Assembly: GCF_000144625.1 (NCBI RefSeq)
Contig: NC_014376.1
Span: 1,550,001 to 1,614,000, forward strand
Direction: 5' to 3'
DNA from: [Clostridium] saccharolyticum WM1
GTDB taxonomy: Bacteria; Bacillota; Clostridia; Lachnospirales; Lachnospiraceae
DNA length: 64,000 nt
Position 1 is the first letter of the stretch; every line of letters begins with the position of its first letter. A model generated the notes under the pieces. That model did not search any database and was not told the DNA's origin. It was given only the letters and a program-made list of their open reading frames with translations. The position numbers and the translations under genes are program-made. Of this stretch, positions 9,154-17,790 are shown one piece after another.

Positions 9154-9885
9154 ATGCAGGTTGTTATAATTGATGATGAAAAAAATTCTATAGAATATTT
9201 AACAGAATTGCTGAAGAAAAAAGAGGAGTTTTCTTTGGCGGCTGCTTTTAATGATTCAATGGCTGGGTTTGCATATTTGCTGAAACATCCCTGCGATCTG
9301 TTGTTTCTGGACATTGATATGCCCGGAATCAACGGGATCTATATTGCGGAGCAGATCAGCAGTCTTTATCCAGATATCAGAATCTGTTTTGTAACTGCCC
9401 ATAATGATTATGCAGTACAGGCTTTTGATCTGAATGCTGTAGATTACCTTTTAAAGCCTTACACGGAAGAACGGCTTTTCAAGTGCCTCAATAAATTGGT
9501 AAGTAAGGAAACCGGACAGGACGTGTACCAGGAAATCAGCGGACACTATGCATATAATCTGGATATGATCTGCGGTTTTAATGACGATGATATTGTTCTT
9601 ATTCCGGCTTCTGATATATTTTACATAGAGGCAGTACAGGGGGCTTGTATGATCCATACCAGAAACGGCGTATTCCGGGGAAATAAAACACTGAATTTTT
9701 ATGAGGAAAAGCTGAAGAAAGGTTCATTCTTCAGGACTCATAAATGTTATCTGGCCAATCTTGCCAAAGCAGAACGGTTTCGGCCGAGGATTAATTATAC
9801 TTATGATATGTACTTTAAAGAGATACCCGATGTCATATTAGTCAGTAGAAATAAGGTAAAGGAACTGAAACTATATTTCAATTAA
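9154..9885 (+). CDS. LytTR-family response regulator
   Basis: 243-aa regulator. The receiver domain has acidic pocket IIDDE, phospho-acceptor probably Asp53 in FLDIDMPG, conserved Thr in VTAH and Lys in LLKPY. The C-terminal LytTR DNA-binding domain covers about residues 135-243 (IVLIPASDIFYIEA, FFRTHKCYLANL, VLVSRNKVKELK). It partners the kinase immediately upstream (1-base gap, GAGGGGGTAAC ribosome binding site). LytTR proteins bind direct repeats near promoters. The neighbouring surface-protein gene is an obvious but unproven target. Confidence 0.93.
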   Translation: MQVVIIDDEKNSIEYLTELLKKKEEFSLAAAFNDSMAGFAYLLKHPCDLLFLDIDMPGINGIYIAEQISSLYPDIRICFVTAHNDYAVQAFDLNAVDYLLKPYTEERLFKCLNKLVSKETGQDVYQEISGHYAYNLDMICGFNDDDIVLIPASDIFYIEAVQGACMIHTRNGVFRGNKTLNFYEEKLKKGSFFRTHKCYLANLAKAERFRPRINYTYDMYFKEIPDVILVSRNKVKELKLYFN

Positions 9886-9976
9886 TTACCGTATATCGCA
9901 CTGATTCACAATATATGCCAAATTTTTGCATCTTGGGGAAAAAACGCCTTTGATGAATGAGATACAGATATAATGT

Positions 9977-10012
9977 AGCCAGCTGGTGAGCGAAAGCCAG
10001 CCGGCTTTTTTT
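9977..10012 (+). terminator. Rho-independent terminator after the LytTR regulator
   Basis: Stem AGCCAGCTGG / CCAGCCGGCT (9 of 10 pairs) with a 10-base loop, followed by seven T. It lies 92 bases after the stop codon. Confidence 0.85.
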
Positions 10013-10059
10013 GATGCAGAATAACAGACAGATCTCGTGTTGATAAAAGGGGAAATGAG

Positions 10060-10728
10060 ATGGATCAGGGAAAAACAAAGCAGTGGTTGGATGATCATGG
10101 AGTAATTCTGGAGGAAAGCTTTTATACAGCCCTAAATAATCTTGCAAGAGTCTATCAGGAGACAAATGGCATAAGGCTTCTTGAGGATGTATATCTGATT
10201 CTGGGTGTTAAAAAACAGGCGGTCTCTTGGTGGAAGAATCATCCATACAGCACCCAGACAAGAGAATCCAAGAAGCGGGTGATTTATTCCTGTGCAAGAG
10301 TATTTAACTTAAATGCAGAGGAGGCTGAGCTTCTGGCCAATAAGGCGGGACTTTCCCTTTTCTACGATCATGATTTCTGCGGATATTTTCATCAGCTTCT
10401 TGCCGGTAAAAGAGGGAGATATAAATCCATCTGCGAAGCAGCCAATGTCAGTGAGAGAATGTTCCAATATATAAAGAGTAAGAAGAAGCCATCTAAGGAA
10501 ACCTTACTGGCAATCGCCATATCACTGGGACTTGGAATTGATGAAATTCAGCTCCTTCTAAAAAAAGCGGGATATGTATTATCCGCATCTCTACCCAATG
10601 ATGCAGTTGTTTACTGGTTTCTTTCCGGTGAAAGAAAGGCAGATGGAAATATTCCGGTTCTGTTTCATATCAATGAAGTTCTGGCAGATCTTAAGCTTCC
10701 CCTCCTTATGACCCGGTTGAAATGCTAA
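10060..10728 (+). CDS. Helix-turn-helix protein of unknown role
   Basis: 222-aa, all-helical soluble protein preceded by AAAGGGGAAATGAG. Residues about 125-165 (YKSICEAANVSERMFQYIKSKKKPSKETLLAIAISLGL) read as an XRE-like helix-turn-helix in which the NVSERMFQYIKSK segment is the recognition region. An earlier segment (DVYLILGVKKQAVSWWKNHP) resembles a second such motif, so this may be a tandem HTH protein. The rest matches no family I recognise. It sits alone between two strong terminators. A DNA-binding regulatory role is inferred from the motifs only. Confidence 0.7.
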   Translation: MDQGKTKQWLDDHGVILEESFYTALNNLARVYQETNGIRLLEDVYLILGVKKQAVSWWKNHPYSTQTRESKKRVIYSCARVFNLNAEEAELLANKAGLSLFYDHDFCGYFHQLLAGKRGRYKSICEAANVSERMFQYIKSKKKPSKETLLAIAISLGLGIDEIQLLLKKAGYVLSASLPNDAVVYWFLSGERKADGNIPVLFHINEVLADLKLPLLMTRLKC

Positions 10729-10822
10729 ATCTACTGGACTGACTGCTGATTGCACGACTTTTGAGATTCAGGAGGAAAGGAGTATAGGATCATACTCCTG
10801 TTAAAACGCATAGCCAATATTT

Positions 10823-10870
10823 GTGCCCGGCGGGCCGCTGATTACAGCGGCCCGCCGGGCACGATTTTTT
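10823..10870 (+). terminator. Strong terminator with perfect 18-bp stem
   Basis: An 18-base GC-rich arm at 10823-10840 is perfectly complementary to 10845-10862 around the loop ATTA, followed by GATTTTTT. It separates the rightward HTH gene from the leftward kinase gene. The T tract serves the rightward direction. On the minus strand the hairpin is followed by AAATATT, so weak bidirectional action is possible. Confidence 0.92.
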
Positions 10871-10893
10871 CTGACATGCTTTTTCCGACGCTG

Positions 10894-12432
10894 TTACTGC
10901 AGAGCCAGCGCATGCATGAGTTCTGCTGCAGCTGGATAAAGCCTGTTATAGATATCCTGGTATACCTTGTAAGTCTCGTGGTTTCTGGAGTCGGGCCGGA
11001 AGGTTTTACCGGGCTTGATAAACTTGGTTAAGGCGGAAAAATCCTCAAATCCGGGATACTTTACGGCAGTGGCTGCCATCATGGCATCCCCAAAGCAGGC
11101 GCCGATGGTCACAAGCGGTGTATTGATCACCTTACCGGTTACATCCGCCACAATCTGCATCCACAATGGATTCTGAACTCCGCCGCCCACGGCAAATATC
11201 TGATCTATAATGACGTTGTCGTGGCCTTCCATAAGGCTTATCTGCTGGTTAACGGAGAATGCCACGGATTCCAGGGCGCTGCGGTACATGTGGGCTCTGG
11301 TGTGGGCCAGGGTCAGTCCCAGCAGGCAGCCTCTGGCCATAGGATCGTTGATGGGGGTCCGTTCACCGGCAAAATAGGGAAGAGTGATCAGCCCGTCGCT
11401 TCCCGGAGCAATTTGATCCACACCCTCCATCATAGTCTGATAGGCATCCGGACCGCCATCCCGCTCCATTGCCAGGGCATCGGGAAATAAGGTGTCACGG
11501 TACCATTTGGTCAGGGATCCGGCGGCGTTGGTTCCTGCGGAAATGTCACAAAGGCCCGGTACGATAAATTCTTCACGCCACAGGCGGTCATCGTCCACCA
11601 GCTCCTTTGTTCCCAGAATCATGTAAATGGAGGAACCGAACTGAATCATCATCTTGCCGGGTGCCACCACGCCGATGCTGATGGCCTCTGCCCCGGAATC
11701 ATCGGTTCCCGTTATGACAGGAGTGCCCTCCTTTAAGCCGGTTTCTGCTGATGCCCATGAAGTCACGCTGCCTGCGATCTCGTTCGCTTCTTTGATCTCT
11801 GCCAGCTGGTCTGGACGGCAGATGGGAGCGCACAATCCGGGGTTTGGTGTTCCGTCCCGGTCGTACAGGGGATTGAAACTGGCCAGTCCCAAGAACCGGT
11901 CCACCACATAATTTCCTGTCAGCCTGGCAGTAATGAAGGTGGAAGCTGTAATGAATTTGTGTGTTTTTTCATAGACCAGAGGCTCATTATTTTTGATCCA
12001 GAGAATTTTGGGCATCACATCGGATGAACAGAGAGGACGTCCGTACCATTTCTTGATCTGTTCTTCCCCATAAAGCTCTGTCAGTTCTGCCATCTCCCTG
12101 GTGGCCCTGGAGTCAATGCCATAGAGGATTGCTTTTCGCAGCGGGCGGCACTGTTGGTCCACTGGAAGGCAGTCCGCACCCAGTGCGCTGGCTCCCACAG
12201 CCAGAATATCCCCAGGGTCCACCTGGCTGTCTGCGATCAGCTGACGGCTGATGGTACAAAAATCCCCCCACCAATCCTCATCTGCATCGTGCTCATAATG
12301 GCCGGGCCTGGGATTGGTCATGGCGTGTTCCGTAGTACAGGTGGCGATGATGTTGCAGTCCTGATCCATCAGTACGCCTTTGCTGGAGTTGGTTCCCGTG
12401 TCAATACCCATAAAATATTTTTTGGCGTTCAT
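10894..12432 (-). CDS. FGGY-family carbohydrate kinase (xylulokinase-like)
   Basis: 512-aa sugar kinase. The phosphate-1 loop MGIDTGTNSSKG is near the N terminus, the adenosine-side TGTDDSGAEA motif is in the middle, and AVGGGVQNPLWMQIVADVTG is the typical C-terminal FGGY signature. I place the start at 12432, where CGGAGGTTAAC precedes the ATG; an ATG ten codons upstream has no such site and would overlap the previous gene. It is the last gene of a leftward operon after an NhaC-family transporter and an amidohydrolase. Sequence resembles xylulokinases, but the operon has no isomerase or sugar transporter, so the true substrate is open. Confidence 0.85.
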   Translation of the reverse strand: MNAKKYFMGIDTGTNSSKGVLMDQDCNIIATCTTEHAMTNPRPGHYEHDADEDWWGDFCTISRQLIADSQVDPGDILAVGASALGADCLPVDQQCRPLRKAILYGIDSRATREMAELTELYGEEQIKKWYGRPLCSSDVMPKILWIKNNEPLVYEKTHKFITASTFITARLTGNYVVDRFLGLASFNPLYDRDGTPNPGLCAPICRPDQLAEIKEANEIAGSVTSWASAETGLKEGTPVITGTDDSGAEAISIGVVAPGKMMIQFGSSIYMILGTKELVDDDRLWREEFIVPGLCDISAGTNAAGSLTKWYRDTLFPDALAMERDGGPDAYQTMMEGVDQIAPGSDGLITLPYFAGERTPINDPMARGCLLGLTLAHTRAHMYRSALESVAFSVNQQISLMEGHDNVIIDQIFAVGGGVQNPLWMQIVADVTGKVINTPLVTIGACFGDAMMAATAVKYPGFEDFSALTKFIKPGKTFRPDSRNHETYKVYQDIYNRLYPAAAELMHALALQ

Positions 12433-12454
12433 GTTAACCTCCGTATATAAAATG

Positions 12455-14011
12455 TTATTCAACTATGTCCGCAGGTCTGCGGGCCAGCTTGCGTTTGGAA
12501 TCGATTCTGTAAAGCGTGAAAAATGCTGCGGCCAGGCAAGCCACGGACACGGCCAGCGTGAAAATCATGTTGGAACCGCTGAGACCGGCTGTAATATAGC
12601 CTGCAAAGCAGCAGGCAGCCACAGTCAGGGCGTAGGGCAGCTGGGTGGTTACATGGTCAATGTGATTGCACTCGGTACCGGCGCTGGAAAGAATTGTTGT
12701 GTCGGAGATGGGGGAGCAGTTATCACCGAACACACTTCCTGCTAATGTGGCGGAAAGTGAGACTGTTAAAAGCTCCGGCGCCAGGATGTTGGCCACAGGT
12801 GCGATGATAGGGATCAAAATGCTGAAGGTTCCCCAAGCGGTTCCTGTGGAAAAGCTTAAAAATGCAGCTATCACAAATACCATGGCCGGCAGCAGGAATT
12901 TGGGAATATTGGCCTGGGCCAGGAGGCTGCTGACAAATTCCGGCGTCTGCAGAATATCACGGCAGACCGCTCCTATGGTCCAGGCCAGGAACAGGATGCA
13001 GCAAGCGGGAATCATGGTTTTGATGCCCTCTGTGACACCATTCATAAACTGCCGGAAGGTCATCAGGTTTCTGGGCACAAACATAATCATGGCAATGAAC
13101 AGAGCACCCAATCCTCCCCATGCCAGAGACTTTGAGGTTTCGCAGCTGCCGAAGGCGGTTCCAAAGCTCATATAGGACGGACCGGTCGTGAAGAAACCGC
13201 CTGTATACAGCATGGCAAGTACGGAAAAGACGATCAGCATGACGATAGGCAGCAGCATATCCCCCACGGTTCCGCGGTCCGTGGAGCTGTCCAGCATTTC
13301 GTTGTCCTGCCTGACAGCTCCCAGGAAGCCTTTTTCAGCCATGGATTCCGCAGATGTCATGGGACCGTAGTCCTTACCGCTGACAATGATCATGAAAATC
13401 ATAATGATGGATAAAATGGCATAAAGGTTCATGGGGATAGTGGATAAAAATACTTTGAAGCCGTTGGCATAGAATCCGGTGGCTTCCAGATTGCTTCCCA
13501 CAGCTGCAGCCCAGGATGAAATAGGGGAAATAATACACACCGGTGCTGCCGTGCAGTCGATGATATAGGCCAGTTTTGCCCTGGATACCTTGTATTTGTC
13601 GGTAAGTGGCTTCATGACCGTTCCCACAGTCAGACAATTAAAATAATCGTCAATGAAAATGATGATTCCCAAAAGAGCGGTGGCAGCCAGGGCCAGCTTT
13701 CTGGATTTAATCTTGGATGAGGCCCATTTGCCGTAAGCCTTGGATCCGCCTGCCATAGAGATAACATATACAAGCGCCCCCAGCAGGCTTACAAAGAAGA
13801 TAATATATAAGTCGGCGCTGTCCGCCATTAAGTCAAGGGCTGTGCCTACTGTGCCGGCTGCCGGATTCAGCCCTATACCGATGGAGTAGATAAACGTACC
13901 GGAAAGTATGCCTGTCAGCAGGGAAAATACAACTTCTTTAGAGATAAGTGCCAGAGTAATTGCCAATATGGGCGGCACCAATGATAGCCACCCGGCATAA
14001 TATGGTTCCAA
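12455..14011 (-). CDS. NhaC-family Na+/H+ antiporter-like transporter
   Basis: 518-aa polytopic membrane protein with about 11-13 hydrophobic segments. The IFIDDYFNCLTVG motif and the SPISSWAAAVG and STGTAWGTFSILIPI stretches are typical of NhaC/antiporter family members. The start is a TTG at 14009-14011 preceded by AAAAGGAGAAC. It lies 32 bases after the amidohydrolase and 22 bases before the kinase on the same strand. Some NhaC-family proteins exchange organic solutes. Given its partners, uptake of the amidohydrolase substrate is a reasonable inference, not a demonstrated function. Confidence 0.88.
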   Translation of the reverse strand: MEPYYAGWLSLVPPILAITLALISKEVVFSLLTGILSGTFIYSIGIGLNPAAGTVGTALDLMADSADLYIIFFVSLLGALVYVISMAGGSKAYGKWASSKIKSRKLALAATALLGIIIFIDDYFNCLTVGTVMKPLTDKYKVSRAKLAYIIDCTAAPVCIISPISSWAAAVGSNLEATGFYANGFKVFLSTIPMNLYAILSIIMIFMIIVSGKDYGPMTSAESMAEKGFLGAVRQDNEMLDSSTDRGTVGDMLLPIVMLIVFSVLAMLYTGGFFTTGPSYMSFGTAFGSCETSKSLAWGGLGALFIAMIMFVPRNLMTFRQFMNGVTEGIKTMIPACCILFLAWTIGAVCRDILQTPEFVSSLLAQANIPKFLLPAMVFVIAAFLSFSTGTAWGTFSILIPIIAPVANILAPELLTVSLSATLAGSVFGDNCSPISDTTILSSAGTECNHIDHVTTQLPYALTVAACCFAGYITAGLSGSNMIFTLAVSVACLAAAFFTLYRIDSKRKLARRPADIVE

Positions 14012-14043
14012 AATTCCGTTCTCCTTTTAATTCATAAATTTCC

Positions 14044-15588
14044 TCAGATAGTACAATAGACAATTTTGCCATCCACCAGTGTCAGGCACACTTTGATGCT
14101 GCGCATCTGGTCCATGGGAGTTTCAAACACATTCCCGTCCAGCACAGCAATGTCTGCCAGATTGCCGGCTTTCAAGGTTCCCAGCTGTGATTCGCAGCCC
14201 AGGTTGTACTGGCCGCCATAGGTCCATGCCTTTAATAGTTCAGTTATGGTCAGGGTGTTTTCCTTGTTAAAGGGCACGCCTCCCTCGGGAAACAGGGCGC
14301 CTACCGTGTGGTAGATGGACTCTGGAATATCGTCATAGAGCAGCGGCAGGTCTGTTCCGCAGGAAATGGTCACGCCGCTGTCAGCCATTTTCCGGCGGTT
14401 CCAGTAGTTTTTACCGCGTTCCAGGCCGATCTTCTCCTGAATCATTGCCAGCTTACCTGTCCGGTCCGCGATGGACATGATCTGGGGATAGATTTCCGCC
14501 ACTATGCCAAGCGCTCCCATGCGTTCCAGATCAGCAGGATCCGAGCACTCCAGGTCTGTGATAGCATGGCGGTTTTTAACCTTGCCGTCCGCTCCCTTTT
14601 GGCACTGGTCAAAGATATCCATAGTCCTGCAGATGGCTCCATCCCCCTGCGCATGGAGAGAAAAGCGGAAATTCTCCCTGTCGGCTGCCATGGTGTCCCT
14701 TCTTAAGCCTTCCCAGTCAATCTCCTTGACGCAGCAGGTGTCCGCACAGAGGTAGGGAGACTTCATTTCCCCTTCCAGCTGGCTGATGGATCCGTCGGTC
14801 ATCTGGTTATAGCCTGAGAAATGTACGAAACTGCCGGGGAAGGTATCTCTCATCTCTTTCCCGTATTCCAGATTCATAGGAAAGCCTACAGGCTGACTCA
14901 TGAAATGCACTCTGGCGGTCAGGGCGTTCTCCTGCTCTAATTTCTTAAGTTCTTCTGTAAAACCGTAGAAGTCGTCAAAGCCCATTTCCTTGACGGAAGT
15001 AATTCCCCTTGAATTCATCATGGACAGATATTTCCTGAATTCAGGTACGGAAAATTCCTTTTGCCCCAGAATATACTTCAAAAGGCGCCAGTAGCTTTCT
15101 GACCAGCAGGTGTCCGGAGTGAAACGGTACTCCCTGCGGGCGGCGCTGTTCATATAGCAGCTCTCTCCTCCCTCCATAAAGAGGATGGCAGGAACATCTC
15201 CGAATTCCCGGTCCAGCCGGTCACCGCTTAGTTCCGTAAAGCCGGGGCGCACCCCCCTTGCAAGTACTGTTGCACCTGGAGCCAGGGTTTTCTGGTAAGC
15301 CCTGGCTTCGGCCACCGCCTGTTCCGCGTTTTGGCATGTGCTTAAATCGGTTCCGGCGATCGTCAGCAGATATCCGCTGAAGAAGCAGTGCACGTCTGTA
15401 AAACCAGGACAGATGAGCCGGTCTCCCAAATCCAGTACCCGGGTGTCCGGCCCGGCGTATCCGGCACCATCCGAGGGACCCGCGGCCAGGATCCGGTTGC
15501 CTGATATAGCGACGAAGCCAGCTTCCGGAGCGGAAGCAAGGCCTGAGAAGACAGCGTTGGAACGTAATAGAATATCAGCTTTCTGCAT
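14044..15588 (-). CDS. YtcJ-like metal-dependent amidohydrolase
   Basis: 514-aa amidohydrolase family 3 protein. It has the N-terminal beta-sandwich (VLDLGDRLICPGFTDVHCFFSG), central TIM-barrel ligands (SLHAQGDGAI, ISCGTDLPLL) and the C-terminal strand-return LKAGNLADIAVLDG. In place of the usual HxH, the first metal site reads DVHCFF, as in other YtcJ-like members. Such enzymes remove N-acyl or formyl groups or open cyclic amides. It is the first gene of the leftward operon (ATG after AAAGGAGGCTG) and is divergent from the BtpA-family gene, suggesting a shared inducer with the Amadori island. The substrate is unknown. Confidence 0.85.
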   Translation of the reverse strand: MQKADILLRSNAVFSGLASAPEAGFVAISGNRILAAGPSDGAGYAGPDTRVLDLGDRLICPGFTDVHCFFSGYLLTIAGTDLSTCQNAEQAVAEARAYQKTLAPGATVLARGVRPGFTELSGDRLDREFGDVPAILFMEGGESCYMNSAARREYRFTPDTCWSESYWRLLKYILGQKEFSVPEFRKYLSMMNSRGITSVKEMGFDDFYGFTEELKKLEQENALTARVHFMSQPVGFPMNLEYGKEMRDTFPGSFVHFSGYNQMTDGSISQLEGEMKSPYLCADTCCVKEIDWEGLRRDTMAADRENFRFSLHAQGDGAICRTMDIFDQCQKGADGKVKNRHAITDLECSDPADLERMGALGIVAEIYPQIMSIADRTGKLAMIQEKIGLERGKNYWNRRKMADSGVTISCGTDLPLLYDDIPESIYHTVGALFPEGGVPFNKENTLTITELLKAWTYGGQYNLGCESQLGTLKAGNLADIAVLDGNVFETPMDQMRSIKVCLTLVDGKIVYCTI

Positions 15589-15705
15589 AATACAGCCTCC
15601 TTTAATAAAAATAGTGGTTTTAATAAGTTGTCTATAATTTCATACCAGATCTGGGGCCATCATAGCACAGCAGGAATTTGGATTCAATCAAAAAAAGAGT
15701 TTCTC

Positions 15706-15862
15706 AATGATATTTGTAAGAAAAGTGAAAAAATATATAAAAAAATGTACATATTGCACAATTTAAAAAATAAGTGGGTGAAAAATAATGATTGATGTTG
15801 ACATTGGACTTTTCGTTTGATATGGTAAAAGTGGTATTAAAATAGCACAAACATATATACTT
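15706..15862 (+). promoter_or_regulatory. Promoter and candidate GntR operator of the BtpA-family gene
   Basis: TTGACA (15798-15803), 17-bp spacer, TATGGT (15821-15826). An inverted element starts three bases past the -10: AAGTGGTAT (15829) and ACATATATACTT (15851). The blocks AATGATATTTGTAA (15706-15719) and GTGAAAAATAAT (15778-15789) also recur upstream of the kinase gene at 16994, so the whole control region appears duplicated. The arms AAGTgGTATa and TATAtACTT form an imperfect palindrome of the kind bound by GntR/UTRA repressors, several of which are encoded downstream. Confidence 0.65.
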
Positions 15863-15882
15863 TGTTGGGAGGAAAAACACCT

Positions 15883-16695
15883 ATGCTTTGGACAGAAGAA
15901 ATGTTTCATACGAAAAAACCAATTATTGCTATGCTGCATCTGGATGCCCTTCCGGGAGATCCCATGTATTCTCCGGAAAATGATATGAAGAAAACTGTGG
16001 AACACGCCAGAGCGGATCTTAAGGCACTCCAGGAAGGCGGTGTGGACGGGATTCTGTTCTCCAATGAATTCAGCCTTCCCTATGAGCGGAATATGAGCTT
16101 CGTTACCCCTGCCAGCATGGCACGGGTTATGGGAGAACTGATGAGCGAGATCAGGGTGCCTTTTGGAGTGGACTGCATCTCAGACGGTCTGGCTACCTTA
16201 GAGCTGGCCGCTGCAGTGGGCGCCGATTTTGTGCGGGGAACCTTCTGCGGGGTTTATGTGGGGGACGGAGGGCTGTACAATAATGATTTTTCAAAGCTTC
16301 TGAGGCGCAAGGCTGCCCTGCCCCTTGATAAGCTTAAGATGCTCTATTTCATCAACCCCGAATCTGACCGGAATCTGGATACCAGACCGCTGAAGGACAT
16401 TGCCAAGTCCACAATTTTCAAGGCAAATCCGGACGGGTTATGTATCTCTGCCTCAGCCGCCGGGCAGGATGTGGACGATGAGCTGATCGCACAGGTGAAG
16501 GCGGCAGCTCCGGAGGTGGTGGTACTGTGCAATACCGGGTGCCGCAGAGATACCATAGAGCAGAAGCTGGCTACTGCAGATGCTGCGGTGGTGGGGACTA
16601 CATTTAAAGAAAATGGGAATTTCTTTTCACGCGTGGACGCAGCCCGCGTAAAGGAATTTATGGAAGTGGTTAAAGCATACAGGAAAAGCCTGTGA
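15883..16695 (+). CDS. BtpA/SgcQ-family TIM-barrel protein
   Basis: 270-aa protein with the BtpA-family pattern: IAMLHLDALPGDP near the N terminus, GGVDGILFSNEFSLPY, the barrel strand GADFVRGTFCGVYVGDGG, and VVLCNTGCRRDTIEQKLATADAAVVGTTFK with the C-terminal phosphate-binding-like loop. I start at the ATG at 15883, preceded by GGGAGG; the upstream TTG lies inside the ribosome binding site. BtpA was named for photosystem I biogenesis in cyanobacteria, but relatives such as SgcQ occur in sugar-catabolic operons and look like barrel aldolases or isomerases. Its place at the head of the Amadori island suggests a catabolic role. The reaction is unknown. Confidence 0.82.
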   Translation: MLWTEEMFHTKKPIIAMLHLDALPGDPMYSPENDMKKTVEHARADLKALQEGGVDGILFSNEFSLPYERNMSFVTPASMARVMGELMSEIRVPFGVDCISDGLATLELAAAVGADFVRGTFCGVYVGDGGLYNNDFSKLLRRKAALPLDKLKMLYFINPESDRNLDTRPLKDIAKSTIFKANPDGLCISASAAGQDVDDELIAQVKAAAPEVVVLCNTGCRRDTIEQKLATADAAVVGTTFKENGNFFSRVDAARVKEFMEVVKAYRKSL

Positions 16696-16851
16696 GCAAC
16701 GTCTGTTTAAACGGACCGGGCCGGAGGCAGAGAAGCCGCCGCCCGCCGGGCTTAATACAGCCGCTGCCATCGGTGATGGACTTTGGTTTGTAAATAGCAT
16801 GTTCACATCTGATAAATCAATGGTTTATTGGGAATAATTGGCTTTGTTTGG

Positions 16852-16993
16852 AATGATATTTGTAAAATATGCACTATAAAATTAAAACGATTATGTGAAA
16901 AATAATAAATTGACACTAAGAAACTGATCTGATATACTTCAAGTGGTATAAAAAACTTTAAACATATATACTTAAATTTGGAGGAGGGGAAAA
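16852..16993 (+). promoter_or_regulatory. Promoter and candidate GntR operator of first FrlD-like gene
   Basis: TTGACA (16910-16915), 17-bp spacer, TATACT (16933-16938): a near-consensus promoter. AAGTGGTAT (16941) again starts three bases after the -10 and ACATATATACTT follows at 16962. Upstream, AATGATATTTGTAA (16852-16865) and GTGAAAAATAAT (16895-16906) match the BtpA-gene control region. The region just before this (16696-16851) has no gene; it contains a GC-rich stretch at about 16712-16752 that folds only imperfectly. Confidence 0.68.
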
Positions 16994-17788
16994 ATGAAGG
17001 TTGCTGCTATGGGAGACAACTGCATTGACGTGTATGAACGGATTGGAAAGAAATATCCCACCGGCAATGTGGTGGACACAGGAGTCAATATTCAGAAACT
17101 GGGAATTCCCGTATCCATAATCAGTACCACTGGTTCTGATGAAAATGGAAAATGGATGGTGGAGACACTGTCCGGAGAGGGGCTGGATTTAAGCCGCTTT
17201 AAAGTGGGAGACGGACCGACTGCCATTACTTACATGGATATGGACGGGCTGGACCGGGTACACGGTGATTATGTGGAAGGGGTACTGGAGCATATTGTGT
17301 TTGACGATGAGGATATCCGCTTTGCCGCAGCCCATGACCTGGTGCATACCGCATTGTGGGGAAAAGCGGAGGAGGCCCTTCCGAAGATCCGTCAGCTTTC
17401 CGGGACGAAGATCAGTTTTGATTATGCGGACAGGCTGGATCACGAACTGGTTGAGAAAACCCTGCCGTATGTGGACTATGGATTTTATTCCTATCACAAG
17501 AAGCGGGATTCGTTTATTGAATCCTACTTAAAGGATAAGGTGGACAGAGGCATGAAGGTTGCAGTTGCCACCTTTGGCGACAAGGGGAGCCTGGCCTATG
17601 ACGGCAGCCGGTTTTACAAGGGTGGCATTTATCCTGCCCGTGTGGTGAATACTGTAGGAGCAGGCGACAGTTTTATCGCCGGATTCCTCTATGAAATTCT
17701 CAATGGATCTGACATTGAAACGTGTCTGGACACAGGCGCGAAGATAGCAGCCAGAGTGGTCAGTACCTTTAATCCCTGGGAGGAATGA
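16994..17788 (+). CDS. PfkB-family sugar kinase, fructoselysine 6-kinase (FrlD)-like, copy 1
   Basis: 264-aa PfkB kinase. The N terminus MKVAAMGDNCIDVYERIG parallels FrlD, and the C-terminal anion-hole/catalytic motif NTVGAGDSFIAGFL is intact. GDYVEGVLEHIVF matches the FrlD lid region. FrlD phosphorylates the C6 hydroxyl of fructoselysine-type Amadori products after uptake. This copy differs from the second FrlD at 23025: the early GGNPVNVAVY nucleotide-sugar loop is replaced by TGNVVDTGVNIQ, and it lacks the terminal NGAW. It may therefore serve a different glycated substrate. It follows AGGAGGGGAAAA and its own promoter, and its stop overlaps the SGNH gene leader. Confidence 0.82.
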   Translation: MKVAAMGDNCIDVYERIGKKYPTGNVVDTGVNIQKLGIPVSIISTTGSDENGKWMVETLSGEGLDLSRFKVGDGPTAITYMDMDGLDRVHGDYVEGVLEHIVFDDEDIRFAAAHDLVHTALWGKAEEALPKIRQLSGTKISFDYADRLDHELVEKTLPYVDYGFYSYHKKRDSFIESYLKDKVDRGMKVAVATFGDKGSLAYDGSRFYKGGIYPARVVNTVGAGDSFIAGFLYEILNGSDIETCLDTGAKIAARVVSTFNPWEE

Positions 17789-17790
17789 GG

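Noticed and set aside
12666..13175. Long rightward frames across the NhaC, kinase and amidohydrolase genes
   Set aside because: They are antisense frames over well-supported leftward genes, without ribosome binding sites or recognisable domains.
16712..16752. GC-rich stretch as a terminator after the BtpA-family gene
   Set aside because: The arms pair only in short pieces and there is no T tract.
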